Below are positions 45,801 to 61,164 of a DNA stretch of 62,819 nt, piece after piece. The stretch's first letter is position 1; each line of letters starts with the position of its first letter. The stretch comes from Branchiostoma floridae (Eukaryota; Chordata; Leptocardii; Amphioxiformes; Branchiostomatidae). The position numbers and the translations under genes are program-made. The notes under the pieces were generated by a model, which saw only the letters and a program-made list of their open reading frames with translations, had not been told where the DNA came from and did not search any database. Location: NCBI RefSeq assembly GCF_000003815.2, contig NC_049987.1, forward strand, positions 7,194,099-7,256,917, in the 5' to 3' direction.

Positions 45801-48548
45801 ACCTGATTCTCAGACGTCTGACCAAATGGGATAATGGTATGAACCTGACCTGCAGAGCGAGTCAGCCGTTTCCAGAAATAACTTCTGCTAAGGAATCCTG
45901 GGCAGTTTTGCAGGTGAATTGTAAGTAACTTTCTGCTCTTACCAAAACAAAAGTACATGTAGCAACATTTATTGTGATCTTTGGCATCATCCTCATCGAC
46001 TACAAGGTAGCTTCGTTGGCTATAGAAACAAATACAATGTACATACTTGATAAGTAATGATCTTATTTATATCTTGGTATTTATATATTGTATGAACATT
46101 TGGTAACTTACTGTTTTTTTTTCATTACAGATCCCCCGAGTATATCTGTTCCAACCAAATCAATCCGAGCCAAAGAGGGTGAACCAGCAATGTTAACTTG
46201 TCTGGTCGACAGCCATCCTTTTGCGAGCACCACATGGACTAAATATGGCCGTCCCATTGCTGATGGCAGTTTCGGGTAAGGATAGTAGTGATATGTAGCT
46301 AGTTCACGGCATTATGCGTCGTGTGAGTGCCTGTGTCTGTGCCTGTGTGTGGTTTAGTGTCTGTGTATGTGTAAAGTGATTTTTATATAACTCTACATTG
46401 CATTTCCCGTTCCTCTTGCAGGAAGGACACGTTCCGGATCCCCAGCACATCTCGCCAAGACGCAGGGATTTACCAGTGTACGGCAGACAATGGCGTACTC
46501 CCCATAGCTGTGGGCACTGTATCATTGGACGTTCTGTGTAAGTATAACATTCTTTCTGTAAACGTGGACCTGAAAAGTTATTTCCCACCGAGGAAACTAA
46601 ATCTACACAACCTTGAAAAGGACGTCCAACCTCGTAGATGTATGTTACGACTTGCTTGTTGTACGCACATTTAACATTTATATCGCCCTAACATCTAAAT
46701 ATTTGATGTGCATGTTTCTTTTTACCTCGTTTTGATTTTCTACAGACCCGCCTTTCATTGACCCATCCATGGAATCAAAGGTTACCGTTCAGCAAGGTGA
46801 TGACGAATTTTCGTTGGAATGTCTTGCGAAAGGAAATCCTTCCCCGCAAGTGAAGTGGTGGCGGAAGGATACAAATTTGTACTGGGAAAACCCCCTCCGG
46901 TTCCACCGTGTGCACTACGACATCGAGGGAACGTATCAATGCGTCGCTATCAGTAATGGATTCTCGCAGAGCACCAAGGATATACGCATCGATGTCATCG
47001 GTTAGTTCCGTATGATACTTTTAGCCGATTATAAACCTACACGTAACTAGGCTTAGTATGCAATTTTACTAATCAAACTATATAGATGTTTAACGCTTGA
47101 AAGAGTCAGTAGCCAACTATTCAAAACTTTCAACATATATTTTCTCACATTTATGATTTCTTACAGGAAAGCCGTATCTTGATGGACAGGGAAACTCGGT
47201 GATGATATCTGTACCTGTTGGGGGAACAGCACAACTTGACTGTGCTGTATTTGCTGATCCTTTACCATCTAATGTAGAATGGATTTGGAGAAACAAGTAC
47301 GGTATAGAGACTGAGTTAGACAGTGCCATTGCACACATTGTGACGACCAGAGGAAACCAGAAAATGATGTCGACACTGACCATACCGGATGTTGCCGTGA
47401 GGGATGGTGGAGACTACGTCTGCAAAACAACTAACATGTTTGGATCTGTTATGCGGAATATTCACTTGGAGATCGAAGGTAAGACAACGTTATCTTGTTC
47501 AGAGTTCTTCTAGTAACGGAAGAATTCTGCTTCGACAATATGAAAGTATGCTGTTACGAAAACGATAGATTAAACGCCGTAGAGGAAATCATAGCAATAC
47601 TAAACATTCCAGCTGAAGGTAATTATGGCACATATAGGGTATGTACTGTGTCTGTTTAAGGTAAATATCGTTGACCAAAGTATAATATATCTTAATATGT
47701 AATACTGTTTGCTACACAGAGTCTATTCCAAATCTTATCATCATCACCTCCATCACTGCTGGGGCGATACTCTTGGTGACGGTGGCAGTAGTTCTGGTGA
47801 TCATCGCCAAGAGAAGGGGCTGGATATGCAAGTCTCACCTAGATGGTATGGTTGTAATTATGTTTGTTGCATATCTCTTAGACTTTCAACTTCAACGCCA
47901 GACGAAAGTGTACTGTAGTCATAGAAATCTTCCCGATTTTTTCCCACTATTATTTTGATTCTCTGGGAAATAATCTGTAAAATATAATAAGTTACACTAG
48001 CCTACCAGGTTACGCCTACACCAGCACATTTGCAAAAAAGGAAATTTATGTCCAGGGCATCAACAGCTTCCACATTCTTTAAAGAAAAGTTTTTTAACAT
48101 CTCGTCATTGTATTTTTTCAGACACAATTGAGGTCCCATCCTCCCGCCCGATGCCGCCTGTACCGAAGTACGTATACAAGACCGGCACCATTGACTCCGG
48201 TGTGGAGGACCTGGAGCTACAGGAGATGTACGGTACACTCAAGCCTCGGCCTCCGCCACGGATGGAGAAGAAGTGGGAGTCGGTTGGGCTTTCTTACTCC
48301 GGTACGTAAGAATCTTACACCTTTTTGTATCAAGTGCCCTCTTTCTCTTTTAATTAATTCCTGAAGTAAAAAAAAATCAACAAATTAGACGAGCAATTCA
48401 TTACTTTTTAAGTACAATCCACCTGTATCATTCAACTACAACCGAAGATCTCCACAGTTGATACTCCATACATTGTTCATTTTGACTTTTCTTTTTAATT
48501 TCAGGATTAGTAAACTCCACGTACCCTCCACCTAACCCATCCGTGTAA
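42865..48548 (+). CDS. Ig-superfamily adhesion receptor B, kirrel/nephrin-like, 618 residues
   Basis: Eleven exons join in phase (total 1,857 nt): 42865-42928, 44988-45169, 45341-45467, 45615-45920, 46131-46275, 46422-46537, 46746-47000, 47167-47478, 47720-47845, 48122-48301 and 48505-48548. Exon 1 with the start of exon 2 gives a signal peptide (MLPCGSVCMLTVVGLSTLLP then QALGA). Five Ig domains follow: Ig1 (exons 2-3, TATLRCSF and DGGDYKCKVF), Ig2 (exon 4, LELSCTSSG and LTCRAS), Ig3 (exons 5-6, AMLTCLVDS and DAGIYQCTADNG), Ig4 (exon 7, FSLECLAKGNP and GTYQCVA) and Ig5 (exon 8, QLDCAVFADP and GGDYVCKTTN). Then comes one membrane helix (about 508-530). The cytoplasmic tail has tyrosines (KYVYK, EMYGTL) and a proline-rich KPRPPPR. 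RHQVVGDVKQGEFHLQI in Ig1 recalls the kirrel RYRVVG motif. Such proteins mediate cell adhesion at the plasma membrane. There is no clear PDZ-binding end (ends NPSV). Confidence 0.87.
42929..44987 (+). other. First intron of Ig receptor B
   Basis: A 2,059-bp intron with phase 1 boundaries (donor GTAGGT, acceptor TTGAAAG). No second gene, repeat family or RNA gene was recognised inside it. The weak acceptor was chosen because it alone gives a signal peptide in frame. Confidence 0.55.
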
Positions 48549-48741
48549 CAGCGTCACCAACAGCCAGCAAGCAGGTGAACAAGAAATGTCTTTTACATAA
48601 TCGTATGTGAACTCTGAAGAAGAGGTGATAAAGAGATGGCCCTTTTTTTACATGAATCTATGACAGAACTAGAAATCATCACCGTGCATTCAAATCAATT
48701 AAATACATTAAGGACAAAGGCTTTTCTGAAACAAAGACGTG

Positions 48742-48841
48742 NNNNNNNNNNNNNNNNNNNNNNNNNNNNNNNNNNNNNNNNNNNNNNNNNNNNNNNNNNN
48801 NNNNNNNNNNNNNNNNNNNNNNNNNNNNNNNNNNNNNNNNN
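48742..48841. other. Assembly gap (100 N)
   Basis: The gap lies between Ig receptor B and the PI3K fragment. The 5' exons of the PI3K gene could be missing here. The flanks at 48549-48741 and 48842-49581 contain no recognised exon. Confidence 0.95.
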
Positions 48842-49581
48842 GACACCTACCGTACTTGGTTGTATCTCTCTATCTCCCTGTATGTCACAGAAAGTCGTTC
48901 AGCTCTTGATCTTTGAGCAGATGTTATACAATGGCTTATTCATATACCTACATCAACATTGCAGCATTGGCCAGATGCCTTGATTCCTTGAAACCGCTGC
49001 CATAAAATGGATTACCCGAAATCCAACACATATTTGGCCAGGCGCAGATTATTGCACAATATCAATGTAACATGTAACATGCTTGAAATAATCTTTTTAA
49101 TTTCAACGTCGTTTAATTGTATTGATATTTCTTTATGGTAATATTTAACTTGTGTATCAACAACATCATACTACACAGCACATTAAGCCAACGTATCGCG
49201 ACAATAAGACACTAGCACATACAGCCCGGAACATCATCATGACTTACCAAGCATACAATTCCTCAATCATCTCTATCAAGATACAATGTATATAAGTCAA
49301 ACAATATTACCGTCGCCATGGCAATGCTTTTTCATTGCCACACTTTTTTCTTTTTAATTCCGTACCTATACATACATGTATGCACCAAGATACTTTGCAA
49401 TCTAAGTCTACATGGTAAAAATAACTCACTGGATGAAGTATTCTAGGCACACCTATACTATTTTATACAGTTGACTGAAAGAACAAGCCAGGTAATCTAT
49501 ACCAGCCACTAGTATCATATCAAATAGGAATAGTGTAAAATTTCATAATCCAGTTCTGATAGAGACTTCTTGTTCCTGTAG

Positions 49582-53323
<3,742 letters not shown>

Positions 53324-53369
53324 GTCAGACCTAACGTCAACTCTTATGATTCTGCTTTCTACAACCCTA

Positions 53370-53565
53370 AAGGTGGTATCTCACTGCACTTAGGGCACCA
53401 GTGCGGCAATGTGGGGTTTGTTCACTACGGCACTGTTGTATTATTTTTGATGATTTTTTATAAATTAGGTATTGCATAATACGTAAAAGTATGACTCAGA
53501 AGACAACAAAATACACAAAACGTAAGAAACCTCATTCTTTATCTCTGAAATTTGTTGAGTAATCT
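53370..53565. mobile_element. Palindromic MITE, copy 2 of 4 (cut by gap)
   Basis: Begins AAGGTGGTATCTCACTGCAC and follows the order of copy 1 up to TTTGTTGAGTAATCT, where the gap starts. The right inverted repeat is missing. It lies directly 3' of the last PI3K exon. Confidence 0.88.
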
Positions 53566-53665
53566 NNNNNNNNNNNNNNNNNNNNNNNNNNNNNNNNNNN
53601 NNNNNNNNNNNNNNNNNNNNNNNNNNNNNNNNNNNNNNNNNNNNNNNNNNNNNNNNNNNNNNNNN
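53566..53665. other. Assembly gap (100 N)
   Basis: The gap begins inside a MITE, where palindromic or multi-copy sequence would be hard to assemble. Remaining PI3K exons could have been dropped at this join. Confidence 0.95.
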
Positions 53666-54829
53666 TCATCGTCATTATCATCACCATCGTCACGTCCCCC
53701 AAAGAAGAAAGTAAAGTAAAATATGAATGACAGCTTTTCATGGGAGAAAACTGCTATCCCCTGAAGCTTTTAGTTTTAGAACCATGCATTTGAAATCAGA
53801 TGATCACCAGAATGCCGAAGGGCTATCATACCATCAAATCTACTTGTGCCTGAAATGAGAAATGTAATTTAATTTCATCCCCGCGGGCAAAGCAGAACAT
53901 TTCTGAGCCCTTTCACGTCCCGGTGCCACCGGCAATAAGAAAAGTTCGAACCCCAGTCAATAATTTCACACCCGGTGATGACGAACCGGCTGGGACATCA
54001 TCACGACCCCGTCACATTAATAATTTGCCAAATTTGCACTGCGGTTAAAAAGAGGCCCACGACATCATAAATATTTAAATGTCTGGTCCTCATCAGTCAT
54101 CGTGCATGATTCGATTGCACACGCAGTGATATATACATATTTCTGGGATTGATTATCAGTAGGAAGGACCATCACAGGTCACCGGATTTACGGGAATCTG
54201 CTCGACGTCATTTCCAAGGGATCAGCAGGCGATACGCTCCGGGAATCTGAAAGACGACTCACTGGGATTATGCAATACCAATTTCTAGAAATCTGAGAAC
54301 AGCATTCCAGGAATCTGAGAACAACATTCCAGAAATGTATACATTAGTCCTTCATCATCTGCACTGTTTTATACTATCGGAAGACCAGATTCCTGGAATT
54401 TGAGGAGTCCAGACATTTTGGAGATGTAGACAGTCAATCCTATCTGATCAGTTCTATACTTAGACAAAATGATGTCTAAGTGATGTTCCTCGCCTATCTT
54501 ATCACGGTATACCAAAGGTGACGTAACAAGTCTATTGTAGAAAAGAAGGCTCGATGTCTGGAGATGGGGAAAGGCTCCGTCTAGCTTTCTTTGTTGTCCT
54601 TCCTATAAATACTTCTCCTTTGGTAATCCGATTACTGCACCACACCCTCTCCATTATTCAAGTTTGGCTGCAGATTGCTTGATAAAGAAACCGACACCAC
54701 GTAGTCTTTGCTAACAGTACATCACAGACTAGAAAATATATATCTTGCCAATCTGTTTTTTAAACAGAAGTTTGGCTTGTCGCTGAGACAAATCGTTCAA
54801 ACTACGGTTAGGCACACACAGGATGGTGA
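53666..54829. other. No gene seen
   Basis: No exon with PI3K or other coding similarity was recognised. A phrase CCAG/GGAATCTGAGAA repeats several times between 54180 and 54410. Confidence 0.45.
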
Positions 54830-55067
54830 GGGTGGTATCTCACTGCACTTGGGGCACCGGTGCGGTACTTAGGGGTTCGTTCACTGTGGCAATGCCGTGT
54901 TATTTTCGCGGATTTTTAAAATAATTTAGATGTTGCCTAATACGTAAAAGTACTACTAAGAAGCCAAAAAAATAAACAGAACATTAGAAAAGTCGTGCTT
55001 TGTCTCTGAAATTCGTTGAGTATCTTTCGAACTCCGCAGTGACGCAAGCTTAACGCAAGTGCACCTT
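54830..55067. mobile_element. Palindromic MITE, copy 3 of 4, flanked by 40-bp direct repeats
   Basis: Begins GGGTGGTATCTCACTGCACT and ends GCAAGTGCACCTT, with the inner order as in copy 1 but more diverged. Immediately outside lie diverged direct repeats, 54786-54825 and 55069-55108 (both with TTCAAACYACGGTTWGGCAC). Confidence 0.8.
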
Positions 55068-55107
55068 TAGACGAATCTTTCAAACCACGGTTTGGCACAC
55101 ACGGGAT

Positions 55108-55834
55108 GCTAAGGGGCGTGGGATCGAGAAGGGTTAGGTTACAAATGTCATCACATTGATTTATGATCGCTCAAATAGGTTAATCAATGACACGTTTCAA
55201 AATATGATCTCCGAAAGCTAATATGTCAATTGACGTATATATTTCCCCGGTGAATAATGTGACGAACATCAGACGTGCCATATGCTCTCCGTTAACCTCA
55301 ATATCCTCGTCCGCACCTATCTGACATTAATGTTCCTTCAATCTCAAGTTCAAGAATTGCTTATGATATTACTTTGCCATCTGGCACAACTTTTCTTGAA
55401 CATCAAAATTTCACATATTCTTAACGCTGTTCATTTGTCATTCATATACAAAGCAGGTCTTACTAACTTTTATGCATACTTATTGAACTATATACATTTT
55501 GAAGCCATTAAGCACGATTTTGATATATTAGACGTCTTAATAATCAATATTTGTTATAGATGAATGGTTTTGATTCGCTAAATCTTTAATCAGAGGTTTA
55601 TTGGAAGACAATGTGGGTTAATGTCTGTCTTTATGGTCGATATTTCCCCATTAGACTTGGTTCGTTACATTTTAGATGAGTTATCTAGCGACCCGTGAAA
55701 TGAATTAAAAATTCAGGGGCAAAAGGACACGGGATGTTGTTTTCGTTTTGAATATCACACTGGTTTTGTACAATATTTACTGTGAAAGATCGTACTACAA
55801 GGTTTAAGGGATGGACCCCTAATCTTGTTTTATA
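55108..55834. other. No gene seen
   Basis: AT-rich DNA between two MITE copies. The longest frame (55282-55563, plus strand) has no recognisable product and no splice context. Confidence 0.45.
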
Positions 55835-56084
55835 AAGGCGCACCCTCACTGCACTTGCGTAAATCTTGTGTCACTGTGGGGTTCGTTCACTGCGTCCCTG
55901 TTTTGTTATTAATTCTCTGACTTTTTAAAATTTAGATATTGCGTAATACGTTAAAGTATGACTTAGAAAACGACAAAATACACAAAAAGTAAGAACATTC
56001 GTACTTTATATCTGAAATGCGTTGAATATCTTTCGAACGCCGCAGTGACGCAAGCGTGACGCAAGTGCAGTGAGAGTGCACCTT
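55835..56084. mobile_element. Palindromic MITE, copy 4 of 4
   Basis: The most diverged member, starting AAGGCGCACCCTCACTGCAC and ending GTGCAGTGAGAGTGCACCTT. The internal TTAGATATTGCGTAATACG and TTCTTACT/AGTAAG parts align with copies 2 and 3. Confidence 0.82.
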
Positions 56085-56185
56085 AAGTTTCGTGGGATTT
56101 GTAGCCGGAACCATTCAAGAGAAAGTCTCTAACCGTAGCTACGCACTCATTGTTAACCTTAGTCTTGAGAGAAAATAGGTTTTAA

Positions 56186-56240
56186 GTGTCTTTCCCAAGG
56201 GCACATAAGGGCCATCTAGGGATTCGACCCCAGATCATTT
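56186..56240 (-). mobile_element. Fragment of tRNA-derived SINE
   Basis: On the minus strand the segment reads from a B-box-like GGGGTCGAATCCC to GTGCCCTTGGGAAAG. This gives the same order as the SINE at 6437. Only part of the element is present. Confidence 0.6.
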
Positions 56241-56415
56241 GTCAAATCAAGGACGTTACATAACGTTATATATAAACGTCCTTGGTCAAATTGGAGGAGA
56301 GGAATCAACAATATTTTTGTCAACAAGAAGGCCCATGGATACGCCACAACGTTAACGTACTGGAAAAAAACAACATTCTTTTATTACATAACAAATGATT
56401 AAAAATGAGACTTAC

Positions 56416-59400
56416 ATAAAACTGATAATCTCAGACTGCTTCTCTCTTGTTTGACCACGTGATCAGCCACGCACGTGTACAAGCCAGCGTCTGTTCGGGT
56501 CACGTGACGTATCATCAAAGATGGCGACGCCATGGTCCCCCCGCTGAACTTGGTGTTCATCAGATTACTGTCTACAATGGTGCCGTCCTTTTTCCAGTGG
56601 AGGGAAGAGATGTTTGGCTTGGCATTCATCACTGTACACGTCAGGAGAGCGGCTTTTCCCAGGCCGATGACGTAGGGATTGGACGGTCCCACTTCAACAA
56701 CTGGGGGGACTTAAAAAAACACAACCATGTTTGACAACTTACATGCAATAGTGAATAAGATGGTAACATTTTTTAGCAATGAATCGTTTCAATCGTTGTT
56801 TGTGTGGATGTATGGAAGAAATTCACGACTTATCCACCAGATTGTTAAATCACTGGATACAGGGTCAGTTGTTCACAACCAATATACATTAACAATCAAA
56901 ACAGACAAAGCTGTAACTGTCTGTCAACTACTAGTACATCAGAGCAATGCTGACTTGTTCTATTCCTCACCGCAGGTAGATGTCGCTGTTAACAATGCGG
57001 TCCCAAACTTATGTTACTAATGTAAGGTCAACCCCAAAGTTAACCTTCCCATATAGCCATCAACGTAACAATTGACTTAAACAAGCCCCCGTGCACCCAA
57101 AGTAATTACAGATAGCCTGGGCTATTCCCTGGTAATAAAAATGCTCGAGCTCGATAAACACCGGTCAGTAAGGCAATAAACTTAAATGCCATCAGGGGGA
57201 AGGGTAGTGAAATACACACTGGTTTTATTGCTTTTCACCGGTGAATGAAATCCGTGCCGGGTAACAAGGTTTTCTGGCTGAAATTATGCCTCCGGGCGAC
57301 CTTTCTAATCAGTGTAGTCCCATAGAAACGGCCACGGACAAGCGGTCAAGATAACTCATAAAAGACTACGCCGCCCTTTCCTGACGAAAGAATGGATTAC
57401 AAGCAGGGTTATAGTGTGCTTTATCGGTAGTAGACTGTACAGGGAGTGAATACGGCGCCATTAACGTTATAGACGCGACATTAAGCCACTATACATACGG
57501 TACATGGTGCTCTGAGCGAAGTAATGATTGATTGTAAGATGTTAGTGTGTTATACGTTTCCAACAGGAGTGAGTGATATATGAAGGAACAGTCTTCTGAC
57601 CGGATACAGACGTTACAACATGCGGCTATCCAACCTACTTTGGAACGCGTCCAAGTCTTTATTGATCTGAACGTTAGGTTCAAAAGAGCTCTCTCACATC
57701 AAAGTATTGTCAACTGACACTGTTATAAGTGTAAAGTATAAAAACAGAGAATATGCTGTTTGATAAGCCGGAAAGATGAAAAAAATTACTTCTACAATAA
57801 TAATGATAATAATTTAAGGTTTTTGGTGGATTTCAATGTGCACATGTTGCCGTATTGGCGCACCAAATCTGTACTGTATTTTTGGCACACACTAATGTGT
57901 CACCATCATCTTTCACGAACAATTTACCAAATCGACAGACTACCATAGAATTGTGAACTTACCAGGGGTGCCAAAAAGCTATGCTAGTTATTTTATAACA
58001 AGCTCATTTATTCATCGAATGTGGTTGACATTTGGCACACATGTAAAGGCGCATATCTTCTTGAGACCAAAATATCTCAATTGCATGCATATGGTTGTGA
58101 CGAAGGACAAAGTTGATTTTAAGATGGCATCACCATAGGAAGTCCGTCTAATAACCAATCTGAACAACCGTTTGAGATATTTTCTTCTCAATCAGATACT
58201 TGCATTTACATTTTTGTCAAAATTTCAACGCTTTCAAACAACACTAACTGCCTCTGTTAGCTTATATAAAACAATTAAGTTTGACTGTAAAAACTTGACT
58301 TTCAACTCTCCTCTATTGCGCTTTTGTCATTTTCGTGGACCTGTAAGCTCCAAAACACACCTGCCACCGTAATCTGTTCATTTTCTAATGGGCACAAAAT
58401 CCGGTCTGGATTTGACCGGTCCAACAAGAAAAAATACGGTTTGTACCGCTACATCGTTTGTACCTCTAATCGATACTATAGAAGACGACAATGAAAACGT
58501 ATAGGCAGCCACCATAGGGACAGCAGATTAGTCTACACAATCGAAACATAAGGTCAAGCCAGCCATTTTGTGATGCCATCTCATGACCTGCCTCTAATGC
58601 TCATTATCAGGGCCTCGTAACGTGATATTCCATTGAGGGATTTGAAAACAAGACAAAAATGCTTTTAAGGACTCTTGGTGGCTACCCACTCAGACACGCT
58701 GAACTCATAAACATCGATTTTTTCACGTTATGTGGATAGATAAGTCGGGTAGATGTGGAAACAATCTCCCCAGTGTTTTTAAACTATCAATTTGAAAGTA
58801 TCTTCTGAAATAACTGTCAAGCAAATAAAGAGGGATGGCCAACTTTGGGGATAGAAATCACCGAAACAAAATAAAGGGACGCGTTTTAGATAATAATCCA
58901 TACGTTTGCTTTACATCAGATATAAGAAGGAAAGAGGGCTCACAATAAAACGTCCAGTTATCATAGAATCGATTGTACATTACAGGGTACGCTAGACTAT
59001 ATTTTCCCAGTACATTTTTACTGGATATTTCGTTCGTTAGGACCCTTCTAGCTGCTTGGTTTATTGCTGTTTCTGAAGAAGGGCATATCTTTACAAGGTG
59101 GGGGCGCTAGCCCTACTATACCCCTTTAATGTGCTCCAGCTCCAGGCACCTCCTCGAACACAAGGCCCCTTTTTCACGTCCTTTCGAAAGACAGGTGCAG
59201 CCCCAACCGAGATGTCCTTTCCATGATAGAACCGGGGTTTCCCAGTTACCAACTAATTCGCCACTTTCACACTTCCCATAATTCTTTGCGCCAGGGTACC
59301 AATATGGCTGCCAGGAGCGCCCGGAACTTGGTTCCGAGGGCACAGAAAATCCGTTCTCAACCAATTTGGAACACAAAGCACATCACTGAGATGGCAGTAA

Positions 59401-60352
59401 GGTGTGGACCCGAGGAAAGTGTGAAAGTGGCGAACTGGAACCAGGAGCTCAACCTGAATCAACTGTGAGGCCGCTACCGGTTGAGATCCCTAAGGATTGT
59501 GATAGTCTAAGTTTTCATTTTTGTAGGGGAAAACTAAGAGCATTGAATGCTGGGTTATCAAGAAATGAATACATAACTTCCTTAGCTGCAACTTATGTCA
59601 CACATTACTTGGTGATATAAATTAGAGACAAGAGGGTAAATGTGTGTGTAGTTTAAGGTCTCATTTAGAGAGCGTCAAAAATGTTCTTTTGGTTGCCGTG
59701 AGATCAACGTGGTTCTCGGCATTACGGTGGCTCATAATGTCGTGTTCTATGACGTCATTATTTCTACGTCATTGTCCAGACATACCCCGGAGGATAAAAG
59801 CACGGAGAGCACCCTATTATAATTTCCGTGACATAATGACAATAAATTGGGTATTGGTCTTTGGGGTGTTTAGGTAAAAGTGTACTTGGCGTGTACTGTG
59901 TGATTGAAATTAAGTATAGCTTTCAAAGAACGCAACCTTTTGTCCCTTTTTCTGGATGTGAGTTTCAAAGTTTTGACTTAAGTTTAAGGAGATCTTCATA
60001 CCTAGGATGTGTAAAGTGACGAATCCGTCGACGCTTCCGACTTCTTCCACTAAAAGGGACAAGACGTACTTCCCCTCGTCCTCGGCTCGGGTCTGTAAAA
60101 TCTTCAGCGATGCCGGACCGGCAAGCTCCACCCGTTCTACAAAGTTATGATACGTCCTCAGTCCTCTCATGGGGGAGTAGGACAAAACTAGCACTCTTTT
60201 TGAGGGGTCGTTACTGTCGATCTTGTACCACGAAAGTAGCTCCACCTGGCGGTTGGTGCTGTAGCTTGCAGCTAGCGTCACGGGATCCCCCAGTACGGTG
60301 TTGACCTGCTCTGGGAGGGTGAGGCCGATGTCGCTCTGTGCAAGAGTCATCC
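56416..60352 (-). CDS. Ig-superfamily protein C, two Ig exons (partial)
   Basis: Two phase-1 exons on the minus strand: 60002-60352 (acceptor TTTTTTGCAG, donor GTATGA) and 56416-56709 (acceptor TTTTTTTAAG, donor GTAAGT). The first encodes a V-set-like domain (IGLTLPEQVNTVLGDPVTLA, LLSWYKID, DEGKYVLSLL), notable for lacking the first canonical cysteine. The second encodes a C2/I-set domain with the usual pair (AALLTCTVMNAKP, HWKKDG, DAGLYTCVADHV), ending LRLSVL. Neither a signal-peptide exon upstream nor a membrane or stop exon downstream was identified. The gene is therefore incomplete as read, with a 3.3-kb intron. It may be an adhesion or immune-type receptor, and lies opposite in orientation to receptors A and B. 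Confidence 0.7.
56710..60001 (-). other. Intron of Ig gene C; short inverted repeat, no clear second gene
   Basis: Mostly non-coding. Near 59250-59271 and 59415-59437, CGCCACTTTCACACTT and AAGTGTGAAAGTGGCG form an inverted repeat. Between them lies an open plus-strand frame (59223-59468) containing NMAARSARNLVPRAQK, which looks slightly like a mitochondrial presequence. No known protein was recognised. Confidence 0.4.
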
Positions 60353-60425
60353 CTGCAAAAAATAGACCAATGAGAATATAAAGAAATAGCTATTGCATGA
60401 CGATTGTACATGGTAGATCATCTAG

Positions 60426-60655
<230 letters not shown>

Positions 60656-61160
60656 TACTCATCCTCTGAGGTGCAGCAAGTGAAGTTTGACTTCCAGTAC
60701 AGTCTGTCATTCATCGCTGTGAGAAGTTCCGGGCCATCAAGACCAGTTATACATGGTACAATGCATGGTAATAACTATCACACAAGGTACAAAATAAAGG
60801 CATAGAATAAAACTCGATATCCTAATAACTATAACTAAGGGCTAATATAAGTCTTTGATATAGTTTTACAATCGAGTAGGGCTAATCATGAGTTTTGGTA
60901 TGTATATTCTTTCTAATAACAAAGTAGTCCTTATATATTTGCATTATATGAGTTGTTGCATCTAAAGATCGATATATATACAAATCTACCTGTGGCATCG
61001 ATTCTTTGAAATCTTCTGTAATTGATTCGAGAAATTTGAATAACTCATTGCGTAATAGAGCTTATCTAGAACAATCCATTATAAAGTGAAATTCATCATG
61101 AATATAAGAGAGTTAAAGATAAAAGTAGTAGTATGATAGGCTAATAAAGGCCGTAGAGGC
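60656..61160. other. No gene seen
   Basis: AT-rich DNA between the microsatellite and the LINE tail. A signal-peptide exon for Ig gene C was looked for here on the minus strand and not found. Confidence 0.4.
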
Positions 61161-61164
61161 AGTG

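Noticed and set aside
59223-59468. Mitochondrial protein exon starting with RHFHTSHNSL
   Set aside because: No known protein is matched, and the frame overlaps an inverted repeat; splice context is absent.
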